Under the pieces are notes generated by a model. It did not search any database and was not told the origin of the DNA. It worked only from the letters and a program-made list of their open reading frames with translations. A DNA stretch of 48,276 nucleotides, taken from Planctomycetales bacterium. Lineage in GTDB: Bacteria > Planctomycetota > Planctomycetia > Pirellulales > Pirellulaceae. How positions within the stretch are numbered: position 1 is the first letter of the stretch; each line of letters opens with the position of its first letter. Location of the stretch: assembly GCA_020426845.1 (NCBI GenBank), contig JAGQPF010000605.1, positions 1 to 48,276 on the forward strand. The letters run 5' to 3'. Of this stretch, positions 41,444 to 48,276 are shown piece after piece. A program made the translations under genes and the position numbers.

Positions 41444-42337
41444 ATGAAATCTAACTGCCCCCGCTTGTCTCGGCTCGCCACCTGGGCCGCTCTGATCGCA
41501 CTGACGATTAGCTGTCACTCTCGGGCATTGGCCGAGGACGGCGCCGAAGGCGAGGGCGAGCCGGTGCTGTTGCGTTACAAGTTCGACAAGGGCGAGGAGG
41601 TGCTGACCAAGGTCACCCATATCGCCACTACCAAGACCAAGATCCGGGGCAACGTGCAGGAGTCGAAGTCACGGGCCATCTCCACCAAGGTGTGGCGGAT
41701 CGTCGACATCGACGACAAGGGCAACATCGAGTTCGAGCATCTCGTGTCCGATGTGGAGATGTGGCAAAAAGTGACGGGCCGGGACGAGGTCCGCTACAAT
41801 AGTCGGAAAGATGATAAGCCGCCGCTCCAATACGAGCACGCCTCCAAGTCGATCGGCAAGGTGATCGCCTCGTTGACCATCACGCCGACGGGGAAAATCG
41901 TCGCTCGCAAGAACAACCTTCCCGAGCACGACATGGGGTTGGGCCCGATTGCCACGCCGTTGCCCGAAGAGCCTGTCCAGGTGGGGCAGCGCTGGGTGGT
42001 GCCGAGCGAGGTGACCGTGCGGATCAAGGACTCGTTTAAACGAATCCAGACTCGCAAGACGTTTCGGCTGCTCTCGGTGAAAACCGGGGTCGCCACCATT
42101 GAAGTCAAGACTCAGGTTTTGACTCCCGTCGACGAGCCGGAGATCGAAGCTCAATTGATGCAGCAGCTGACCAACGGCAAGATGAAGTTCGACATCGATG
42201 CGGGCCGAGTCATCTCGAAAGAGATGGACTGGGACGAGACGGTGGTCGGCTTCAGCGGCGCCGACAGCATGATGGAGTACCTCGCTCGCTTCCAAGAGGA
42301 GATTGCTCCCAACCGAACCGCCCGTCGCCCCGAATAG
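41444..42337 (+). CDS. Exported DUF6263-like protein
   Basis: The 297-residue product has a signal peptide (SRLATWAALIALTISCHSRA, cut near ALAED). A beta-rich body follows, typical of this planctomycete family: LLRYKFDKGEEVLTKVTH, WRIVDIDDKGNIEFEH, PVQVGQRWVVPSEV and a late FDIDAGRVISKEMDW. Its function is unknown; the family may bind an envelope ligand. AAGGA lies nine bases before the ATG. The permease gene begins 13 bases after the stop. Confidence 0.75.
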   Translation: MKSNCPRLSRLATWAALIALTISCHSRALAEDGAEGEGEPVLLRYKFDKGEEVLTKVTHIATTKTKIRGNVQESKSRAISTKVWRIVDIDDKGNIEFEHLVSDVEMWQKVTGRDEVRYNSRKDDKPPLQYEHASKSIGKVIASLTITPTGKIVARKNNLPEHDMGLGPIATPLPEEPVQVGQRWVVPSEVTVRIKDSFKRIQTRKTFRLLSVKTGVATIEVKTQVLTPVDEPEIEAQLMQQLTNGKMKFDIDAGRVISKEMDWDETVVGFSGADSMMEYLARFQEEIAPNRTARRPE

Positions 42338-42350
42338 CCCCGCCACGCCC

Positions 42351-43922
42351 ATGAGGCAACAGCCCGATGGATCCCCCGGCCGCGATGCCGGGCACACGCC
42401 CTCGGGGCTGCTGCTCGTGCTGGTCCTCGCCACGCTGTCTTGCGGGTTGCTGACGCCGCGCACCCAGCCGCTGGCCGCCAACACGTTGCTGCTGGCCATC
42501 GGCACCGCGGCAGTGGCGTTGCCCCTCAGCATTGGGCTGGCGGTGTTGTTGTTTCGAGTCGCGACGCCGTTGCGGTCCGTTTGGATTCGCTTGCTGGCTG
42601 GGCTGCTGTTCTTCCCGCTCTACTTGCACGCCACCGGCTGGAACGCCGGGTTTGGTCCGTTGGGCTGGCAGACGATCTGGGCCGACCGCGTTGGCGAGCC
42701 GTGGTTATCGGGCTGGAAAGCGGCGATCTGGCTGCACGCGTCCGCCGCACTGCCTTGGGCCACGTTGATTATCGGCCAGAGCCTCCGTCGCAGCACGCCG
42801 GCCGAGGAGGCCGCCGCGTTGGACACCGGCGCCCGAGGCGTGTTGTGGAATGTCGTGCTGCCGAACTCCGGCGGCGCGATCCTGGCCGCCACGCTATGGA
42901 TCGTCGCGACCGTGTCGACCGAGATGACGATCTCGGACCTGTTTCAAATCCGCACCTACGCCGAAGAGCTGTACACCGGGTTCGCGCTGGAGCCAAGCGG
43001 CGCGGCGGTGCTGGGAGCCGTGTTGCCCGGCGCGCTGGCGCTGGGAGGGTTGGCCCTGGCCATCGCGTTGGCAATCCAGGCACACACGGCGCAGTGGCAG
43101 GACCGCCAAACTTCGCTGGGTTCGCCGCGACTGCTGCCTTGCCCCTGGTGGGCGGCATGCCTGGCTCCCGCGATCTTCGCCATCTGCTATCTGCTGCCGG
43201 TTGCCAGTTTGATTTGGCAAGCGGGCGTGCGCCGCAGTGGCTGGAGCCTCGCCGCAGCCAGCCACCAGATCGCAACTTCGTTTTCACTCTTTCATCGCGA
43301 GCTGTTCTGGTCAGTAACCATCGCGGCGCTGGCCGCCACACTCAGCCTGCTGCTCGCCACGCCGCTGGCCATCGCGGCCACTCGACGGGGCAGGGGGCGT
43401 GTGGCGGCGCTTTCGATCACGGCCGTGGGCCTGGCGACTCCCGGTCCCCTCTGTGCGCTGGCGGTGTTGTGGCTGCTGAATCGACCGGGCTTGGCGTTGT
43501 TGAACGACCGCACGGTCGCCGCGCCCGTGTTGGCCATCACCCTGCGTTGCCTGCCATGGGCGCTGTTGATCCTGTGGCACGCCTTTCAGACATTGCCGTC
43601 GACGTGGATCGAGGCGGCACGAGTCGACGGCGCCGGGCGGCTGCGTGCGGCATTGCGGCTCTGGGTCCCGCTGCGTCGCGAGAGCCTCGGCATCGCCTGG
43701 CTCGTCTGCGCCGCACTCGCCATCGGCGACCTGGCGGCCAGCATTCTCGTCATGCCGCCCGCCGTTGAGACCGCTGCAATCCGTTTGTTCGGACTGATCC
43801 ATGCGGGCGTTCGCGAGCAGGAAGCGGGGCTCGGCATCGCCATTCTCGTTGTCTGCGGCGCCTTGGCCGCGTTGACGCTGACGCTAACGCGTTTTCTTCG
43901 GGATGGGCGGCGCTTCGACTAA
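42351..43922 (+). CDS. Fused FbpB-like ABC transporter permease
   Basis: The 523-residue protein contains two permease halves of about six membrane segments each. Each half has an EAA loop where the ATPase docks: EEAAALDTGARGVLWNVVLP and IEAARVDGAGRLRAALRLW. This is the FbpB/ThiP-type arrangement for ferric iron or thiamine uptake. No substrate-binding protein or ATPase is adjacent in the window. The ATG at 42351 begins the protein; an open frame from a TTG at 42303 would overlap the DUF6263-like gene. Confidence 0.8.
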   Translation: MRQQPDGSPGRDAGHTPSGLLLVLVLATLSCGLLTPRTQPLAANTLLLAIGTAAVALPLSIGLAVLLFRVATPLRSVWIRLLAGLLFFPLYLHATGWNAGFGPLGWQTIWADRVGEPWLSGWKAAIWLHASAALPWATLIIGQSLRRSTPAEEAAALDTGARGVLWNVVLPNSGGAILAATLWIVATVSTEMTISDLFQIRTYAEELYTGFALEPSGAAVLGAVLPGALALGGLALAIALAIQAHTAQWQDRQTSLGSPRLLPCPWWAACLAPAIFAICYLLPVASLIWQAGVRRSGWSLAAASHQIATSFSLFHRELFWSVTIAALAATLSLLLATPLAIAATRRGRGRVAALSITAVGLATPGPLCALAVLWLLNRPGLALLNDRTVAAPVLAITLRCLPWALLILWHAFQTLPSTWIEAARVDGAGRLRAALRLWVPLRRESLGIAWLVCAALAIGDLAASILVMPPAVETAAIRLFGLIHAGVREQEAGLGIAILVVCGALAALTLTLTRFLRDGRRFD

Positions 43923-43974
43923 ACTGAACGCTGGCATCCGTGGCGAGCGACCACCGACGGAACAGGGAGTTTTT

Positions 43975-45135
43975 GTGACGCAGCAACAACACAGTCATCG
44001 CCCCTGGCGCCAGCTCCACGTCATCACCATCGGGCTATTGGCGCTATCGATGCTATTCGGTGGCGCCGTGCCGGCCATCGCCTTGGAGCACGTTCGCTTT
44101 GTCCGCGACGGTGTCGAGCGTCACGTGTCGGGCGAGGCGGTCGTCAAGGCGCAGGACGGCGGCATGATGCTGCGCGCCGCCGACGGAGTGCTTTGGCTGC
44201 TGGATGGCGAGGAGATCAAGGAGGTCCGCAGCGACGAGCAGCCGTTTCGCCACGCCACGGCGGACGAGATCGCCAAGTCGCTGCGCGAGGAGCTCGGCGC
44301 CGAGTTCTCGATGCATGGCACCGCGCACTACCTGATCGTCTATAACACGAGCGAGGCGTACGCGCGTTGGTGCGGCGCGTTGTACGAGCGATTGTTCCGC
44401 GCGTTTCAGGCCTATTGGAAAGGCAAGGGCGTGGAGTTGTCGGAGCCGTCCGGGCCGCTGGTCGCGTTGGTCTTCGACTCGCGACGCACTTACTCGGCCT
44501 TTGCCAAGCGAGACTTGGGCGTCGATCCGGGCGGCATGATCGGCTACTACAACGTCCGCACCAACCGCGTGAACATGTATGACCTGACGGAAGCCGGCGC
44601 CCATTCCGCTCAGCAGATTCGTCAGATGTTGATGCGTCCGCTGGCGGAGCGCAACGTGGCCACGATCATCCACGAGGCCACGCACCAACTGGCCTACAGC
44701 ACCGGATTGCAGACGCGTTACGCCGACAACCCGTTCTGGGTCAGCGAAGGGCTCGCCGTGTATTTTGAGACTCCGGATCTGCGGAGCACCAAGGGCTGGC
44801 GCGGAATCGGCGCGGTGAACCAATTTCAATTCGCACAGTTTCGACAGTACGCGCCGCGCCGAATTGACAACTCACTGCAGCGACTGCTGACCGACGACGG
44901 GGCGTTCCGCAATGGCGGCACCCAGGCCGACATGTACTCCGAAGCGTGGGCGTTGAACTACTTTCTGCTCAAACGACACCCCGACCAATACTCGCAATAC
45001 CTGGCCAAGCTCGCCGCCCGCACGCCATTGATCACGCTCAGCGCCGAGCAGCGGCTAGCCGACTTCACCGAGAGCTTCGGCCCGCTGCCCCAAGTAGACC
45101 AGGAATTTGCCCGGTTCATGGCCACAGTGCGGTAA
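43975..45135 (+). CDS. Exported DUF1570 HExxH protein
   Basis: From the GTG at 43975, with AGGGAG about six bases upstream, the 386-residue product has a signal peptide (ITIGLLALSMLFGGAVPAIA). An SHK-like beta domain of about 50 residues follows. Then comes the DUF1570 core with H233-EATH-237 and FWVSEGLAVYFE (E258), a complete gluzincin zinc site. The longer frame from 43903 overlaps the permease. It is a distant paralogue of the gene at 7384. Substrate unknown. Confidence 0.82.
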   Translation: MTQQQHSHRPWRQLHVITIGLLALSMLFGGAVPAIALEHVRFVRDGVERHVSGEAVVKAQDGGMMLRAADGVLWLLDGEEIKEVRSDEQPFRHATADEIAKSLREELGAEFSMHGTAHYLIVYNTSEAYARWCGALYERLFRAFQAYWKGKGVELSEPSGPLVALVFDSRRTYSAFAKRDLGVDPGGMIGYYNVRTNRVNMYDLTEAGAHSAQQIRQMLMRPLAERNVATIIHEATHQLAYSTGLQTRYADNPFWVSEGLAVYFETPDLRSTKGWRGIGAVNQFQFAQFRQYAPRRIDNSLQRLLTDDGAFRNGGTQADMYSEAWALNYFLLKRHPDQYSQYLAKLAARTPLITLSAEQRLADFTESFGPLPQVDQEFARFMATVR

Positions 45136-45151
45136 ACCGGGCCGTACGTAG

Positions 45152-45257
45152 TGCAGGCTGCCAGCCGGGCCGTAGTGCAGGCTGCCAGCCTGCAAGCAGT
45201 GAATAAAACCATGACTAAAACCATGGCCATCATAGGCTGGCAGCCTGTGCCACATAG
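45152..45257. repeat. REP-like doublet with a duplicated left element
   Basis: A partial left palindrome (TGCAGGCTGCCAGCC, 45152-45166) is followed by a full one (TGCAGGCTGCCAGCCTGCA, 45176-45194), a spacer with two ACTAAAACCATG-like motifs, and a right element TAGGCTGGCAGCCTGTGCC from 45233. The segment GGGCCGTA repeats before each left element, so a short tandem duplication made the extra copy. Confidence 0.75.
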
Positions 45258-45277
45258 AACCCGCCCGTCGGGGCGAG

Positions 45278-45307
45278 TTGCGTCGCGGTGCAAGCCCCAA
45301 CTAGAAT
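45278..45307 (+). promoter_or_regulatory. Candidate promoter of the Gfo/Idh gene
   Basis: TTGCGT (45278-45283) and TAGAAT (45302-45307) are separated by 18 bases; they match consensus at four and five of six positions. Transcription would begin near 45315. Confidence 0.4.
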
Positions 45308-45452
45308 AATCATCCACCCAATTTTCACTTACTCCGATTTCCCGTGCCTCGACGGTTGCCCCGCCTAGCCCGTTCCCCCGGCACTCCCACCCCGCACGCC
45401 TCGAGCCGGACGCCTGTCCCGGCGTCATCTCGTCATCTCAAGGAGCCAGCTC

Positions 45453-46739
45453 ATGAGCCACTCTGCCTCTCGTCGAAAGTTCCTACAAACTTCCACCGCG
45501 GCGCTTGCCGCCGGCGCCCTGGCGTCCGGCGCCCGCGACGTTCACGCGGCCGGCAGCGACACGCTGAAGGTCGGCCTGATTGGCTGTGGCGGACGAGGCA
45601 GCGGCGCGGCCGTGAACGCAATGCGGGCCGATGACAACGTCAAGCTGACCGCGATGTGCGATCTGTTCGAGGATCGGCTCGAGCAGGGCAAGCGGCTGCT
45701 CGGGCGCCAGCTCGCCGAGAAGTACGCAGTCACTCCCGAGCAAAGTTTCTCCGGCTTCGACGGCTACAAGAAGCTGCTCGCGACGGATGTCGACGTAGTG
45801 GTGCTCGCCACCACGCCGCACTTCCGCCCCGAGCACCTGGAGGCGGCGATTAAAGCCGGCAAGCACGTCTTCTGCGAGAAGCCCGTCGCCGTCGATTCGA
45901 CCGGCGTGCGCCGCGTGCTGGAGTCGGTGCGGGAAGCCAAACGCAAGAACCTCAGCATCGTCTCGGGACTCTGCTGGCGATACGACTACGGCGTGCGCGA
46001 GACCGTCAGCCGCATCAAGGACGGCGCGATCGGCGACATTCGCTCGATCCAGGAGAACTACCTGACGGGCCCGCTGTGGCATCGCGGCCGCAACCCCGAA
46101 TGGACGGAGATGGAGTACCAGCAGCGCAACTGGATGTACTTCACCTGGCTGTCGGGCGACCACATTGTCGAGCAACACATTCACAGCCTCGACAAGGCGC
46201 TGTGGCTGATGAACGACGAGCCACCCGTGCGAGCCTATGGGCTCGGCGGCCGCCAAGTGCGGCATGAGGAGAAGTGGGGCCACGTTTACGACCACTTCTC
46301 GGTCGTTTACGAATGGGCAAACGGCGTTCGCTGCCACGCCTACACGCGGCAGATGCCGGGCTGCTTCAACCAGACCGAGGACTTCGTGGTCGGCACCGCC
46401 GGCACCGGCAAGGTGCTGGCCCACGAGCTGGCGAACCTGGCCGGCGAGCAGACCTACAAGTACAAAGGCGACAAGCCGAGCATGTACGATGTGGAGCACA
46501 AGGAGCTGTTCGCCGGCATCCGCTCGGGCAACATCATCAACAACGGCGAGTACATGTCGTACAGCACGTTGATGGCGATCATGGGCCGAGAGGTATGCTA
46601 CACGGGCGAGAACTTGACCTGGGACGAGATGATGAACTCGCCGATGAAGCTCGGCCCGGACAGCTACACCTGGGGCGACGTCGAAGTGCCTCAAGTGGCC
46701 ATGCCCGGCACGACGAAGTTCCCCAAGGCGAAGGCATAA
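45453..46739 (+). CDS. Tat-exported Gfo/Idh/MocA family oxidoreductase
   Basis: The 428-residue protein starts with a twin-arginine signal (ASRRKFLQTSTAALAAGALA) and an NAD(P)-binding motif (VGLIGCGGRGSGAA, 40-53). The family EKP follows (HVFCEKPVAVDS). The catalytic region has SGDHIVEQHIHSLDKALW, and the C-terminal half is the planctomycete type. Such proteins oxidise, reduce or hydrolyse sugars, and exported members carry their cofactor through Tat. AAGGAG lies eight bases before the ATG. No sulfatase or glycosidase is nearby, so the substrate is open. Confidence 0.9.
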   Translation: MSHSASRRKFLQTSTAALAAGALASGARDVHAAGSDTLKVGLIGCGGRGSGAAVNAMRADDNVKLTAMCDLFEDRLEQGKRLLGRQLAEKYAVTPEQSFSGFDGYKKLLATDVDVVVLATTPHFRPEHLEAAIKAGKHVFCEKPVAVDSTGVRRVLESVREAKRKNLSIVSGLCWRYDYGVRETVSRIKDGAIGDIRSIQENYLTGPLWHRGRNPEWTEMEYQQRNWMYFTWLSGDHIVEQHIHSLDKALWLMNDEPPVRAYGLGGRQVRHEEKWGHVYDHFSVVYEWANGVRCHAYTRQMPGCFNQTEDFVVGTAGTGKVLAHELANLAGEQTYKYKGDKPSMYDVEHKELFAGIRSGNIINNGEYMSYSTLMAIMGREVCYTGENLTWDEMMNSPMKLGPDSYTWGDVEVPQVAMPGTTKFPKAKA

Positions 46740-46763
46740 CAGCCGTAATTGGGAGGCGAACTC

Positions 46764-47621
46764 ATTAGCCGCAACAGCCGAAAACAGGTCATTCCCGGCC
46801 CGTTGGGTCCGCTGGCGGCGGTGATCGACGCTCCGCGCGACCGGCCGCCGCGGGCCTGGGCGCTGCTCTGCCACGGGTTTGGCTCCTTCAAGGAGTTCAA
46901 GCCGTTGGCGAAGATTGCGCAGGGGCTGATCGAGCGAGGCTGGGGTGCGTTGCGATTCGACTTCGCGGGCTTGGGCGCCAGCGGCGGCGAGTTCGCGGAA
47001 TCGTCGTTTCACACCCAGCAGGACGATGTCCGCAGCGTGCACGGCTGGATGCGCGAGAGCGGCATGGCGCCGCGGTTGCTGGTCGGACACAGCCTGGGAG
47101 GCGCCACGCTCCTGTCACTTGGCGCCGAGCTCCCGGCTCGTCAGCTGGCGACCATCGGCGCACCGTCCGACACCGTGCATTTGGCGCATGCCTTGGAGCG
47201 AATGCAGCCGCAGCTGCGCAGTGGAGAAGCCGACGTGGAGATTGCCGGCAAGCGGCGACGGATCACGCCTCGGATGCTCCGCGTCTTGCGGGAGTCCGAC
47301 TTTAGCGACGCGTTGGCACGGCTTCCCCAACAATTGCTGGTGATACAGCCGGGCGACGACGAAATGGTCGCGGCGCAGCATGGACAGCGGATCGTGTCCT
47401 TGGCGGGACAACCCGACGCGCTGTGGACGGTGCACGGCGCGGACCACCTGCTCAGCGAGCCGGCGCACCTGCGGCTTGTCGTAGAAAGAGTCGCCGCGTG
47501 GGCCGACGACGATGTCCACGACGACGATGTCCACGACGACGATGTCCACAACGACGTTCGACCCTCGACGAACGTACGACGGACTTCCAGTCCGTCGATG
47601 CTCGATCAACACAGCGAGTGA
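46764..47621 (+). CDS. Alpha/beta hydrolase, probable ATT start
   Basis: The product (285 residues from 46764) has CHGFGSFKEFKPLAKIAQ, RFDFAGLGASGGEF, the nucleophile elbow GHSLGG (S110), ATIGAPSD and a late VHGADHLL (base His). It matches the hydrolase half of bacterial hydrolase-OsmC fusions, but the OsmC domain is missing. GGAGG at 46752-46756 points with a seven-base spacer to ATT at 46764; the only upstream start codon in the frame, TTG 46749, overlaps that ribosome-binding site. The last ~45 residues are encoded by a 15-bp tandem repeat and an intergenic-type palindrome. Confidence 0.75.
   Translation: MSRNSRKQVIPGPLGPLAAVIDAPRDRPPRAWALLCHGFGSFKEFKPLAKIAQGLIERGWGALRFDFAGLGASGGEFAESSFHTQQDDVRSVHGWMRESGMAPRLLVGHSLGGATLLSLGAELPARQLATIGAPSDTVHLAHALERMQPQLRSGEADVEIAGKRRRITPRMLRVLRESDFSDALARLPQQLLVIQPGDDEMVAAQHGQRIVSLAGQPDALWTVHGADHLLSEPAHLRLVVERVAAWADDDVHDDDVHDDDVHNDVRPSTNVRRTSSPSMLDQHSE
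47505..47549 (+). repeat. Three exact copies of a 15-bp coding repeat
   Basis: GACGACGATGTCCAC is repeated three times (47505-47519, 47520-47534, 47535-47549), adding DDVHD units to the hydrolase C-terminus. A near-copy (AACGACGTTCGACCC) follows. Confidence 0.85.
47577..47597. repeat. Palindrome inside the 3' end of the hydrolase gene
   Basis: CGACGGACT, a three-base loop TCC, and AGTCCGTCG form a perfect 9-bp stem. ACGGACTTCCAGTCCGT-type palindromes normally occur between genes in planctomycetes; here the stop codon lies 22 bases beyond it. Confidence 0.65.
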
Positions 47622-47625
47622 CGGC

Positions 47626-48276
47626 ATGCGACGTCCCTCGTTCACATCGCTGGCGGCAGTTGCTGTCACAGTGAAGGCAATTGCCATCTGCCATGGCTGG
47701 CGGAGCGAGCGGCAAGTGCTGAGTCGGCAGGGGACGGTGATCGACTTCCTTCATGAGCCCGTTTGGCAGCTGGGGTGGCCGCTCGCCCACACCCAAATTC
47801 ATCCGTTCTCAACCATCCGACCGTTGTATGTGCTGATCGATTGCCTGGCCGCCCTGGCGATTGTCTTCACACTGTTTCGCCTGTTCGCGTGGTTGCGACA
47901 CCGCCGCACGCTGCAAATCTCCATGCGACACGCTGGATGCTGGTTCACGGCGGTGATTGTCCTGCTGGGCGCCTACGGCAATGCTTGGCGGGCTCGAGCG
48001 GCGGACCGCGCCGCCATCGACGTGCTCGCCGGCAAAGCCGACTCGGCATTCCATTACGCCGTTTGGGACGAACCCGGGCTCTGGCCCGGCCGCGCGATTG
48101 CGGTCATTGCGAGCAGCAACGAAGGATTCGACTTCTCCCAACTTGACCGGCTGCAAGCCCTGCATTGCTACTGGCTGGATCGCGAAGGCTGGGCCTCGCT
48201 GGCGCAACTTCGTCACTTGGAAGTCGTCGTCGCCTCGCCAACGTACGACAACTTTGTGGTTCCAGCCATCACGGCC
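47626..48276 (+). CDS. Membrane protein, 3' end outside window
   Basis: The ATG at 47626 lies four bases after the hydrolase stop and the frame stays open for 217 codons to the window edge. An N-terminal signal-like segment (TSLAAVAVTVKAIAICH) is followed by two membrane segments (LYVLIDCLAALAIVFTLFRL and WFTAVIVLLGAYGNAW). A soluble part follows with leucine-rich-repeat-like phrases (FDFSQLDRLQALHCYWLD; LAQLRHLEVVVAS). Planctomycetes have many such membrane-plus-LRR proteins of unknown function. It is probably co-transcribed with the hydrolase. Confidence 0.65.
   Translation, partial: MRRPSFTSLAAVAVTVKAIAICHGWRSERQVLSRQGTVIDFLHEPVWQLGWPLAHTQIHPFSTIRPLYVLIDCLAALAIVFTLFRLFAWLRHRRTLQISMRHAGCWFTAVIVLLGAYGNAWRARAADRAAIDVLAGKADSAFHYAVWDEPGLWPGRAIAVIASSNEGFDFSQLDRLQALHCYWLDREGWASLAQLRHLEVVVASPTYDNFVVPAITA

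Larger units (their letters stand above)
45136..45452. other. REP-rich intergenic region before the Gfo/Idh gene
   Basis: There is no supported gene in 317 bases. The left part holds the REP-like cluster at 45152-45257; the right part holds a promoter candidate at 45278-45307 and a leader of about 140 bases. Confidence 0.6.

Noticed and set aside
45483..47090. 535-codon minus-strand open frame
   Set aside because: It is antisense to the Gfo/Idh gene and the hydrolase gene, both strongly supported.

Overview
This 48 kb GC-rich window reads as the chromosome of a planctomycete, most likely of the Pirellulales. The argument rests on the gene families: PSCyt1-type proteins with DUF1587/1592/1588/1585 or DUF1549/1553, DUF1552 and DUF1501 partners, DUF1570-type HExxH proteins, Tat-secreted Gfo/Idh and xylose-isomerase-like proteins, HEAT proteins, and many short intergenic palindromes. 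I found no tRNA, rRNA, CRISPR array, transposase or phage gene.

Left part (1-16.5 kb). It opens with the 3' end of an acidic protein made of 42-residue repeats with a His-rich tail. Then come a PPP-family phosphatase, an M24 peptidase, a YqgE protein, a DsbD-alpha-like protein, a KAS III enzyme and a CpsB/YwqE-like PHP phosphatase. From 7.4 to 12.5 kb lies a plus-strand run of exported proteins: a DUF1570-like peptidase, three tandem paralogues that end in a membrane segment plus SGS, a HEAT lipoprotein, and a toroid-like protein. A diadenylate cyclase with an archaeal DacZ-like layout, nnrE, an FmdB zinc ribbon, a hypothetical gene and a THUMP-like methyltransferase follow.

Middle part (16.5-41.4 kb). 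xseA-xseB (16.7-18.3 kb) and ispA-dxs-nadK (37.6-41.4 kb) are neighbours in many bacteria. Here they are separated by 19.3 kb of accessory genes. On the minus strand these are two complete planctomycetal cytochrome/partner pairs (DUF1592+DUF1552 and DUF1553+DUF1501), an esterase, a sugar isomerase-like protein and a 784-residue HEAT protein. They are followed by an orphan histidine kinase, a two-gene ABC exporter and two TPR-like genes. Every copy I found of one hairpin repeat (GGGCCTC...GAGGCCC) lies inside this block or at its borders.

Right part (41.4-48.3 kb). A DUF6263-like exported protein, a fused FbpB-like ABC permease, a second DUF1570 protein, a Tat-exported Gfo/Idh/MocA protein, an alpha/beta hydrolase whose best start codon appears to be ATT, and a membrane protein cut by the window end.

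How the genes work together. Housekeeping functions (isoprenoid precursors, NADP supply, NAD(P)HX repair, exonuclease VII, c-di-AMP) sit among genes for exported proteins that probably act on polysaccharides or the cell surface. The points most worth following up are the SGS-tail trio, the split xse/isp cluster with its repeats, the REP-like doublets, and the two cytochrome/partner pairs side by side. Many start codons differ from the longest open frame; the reason is given in each entry.
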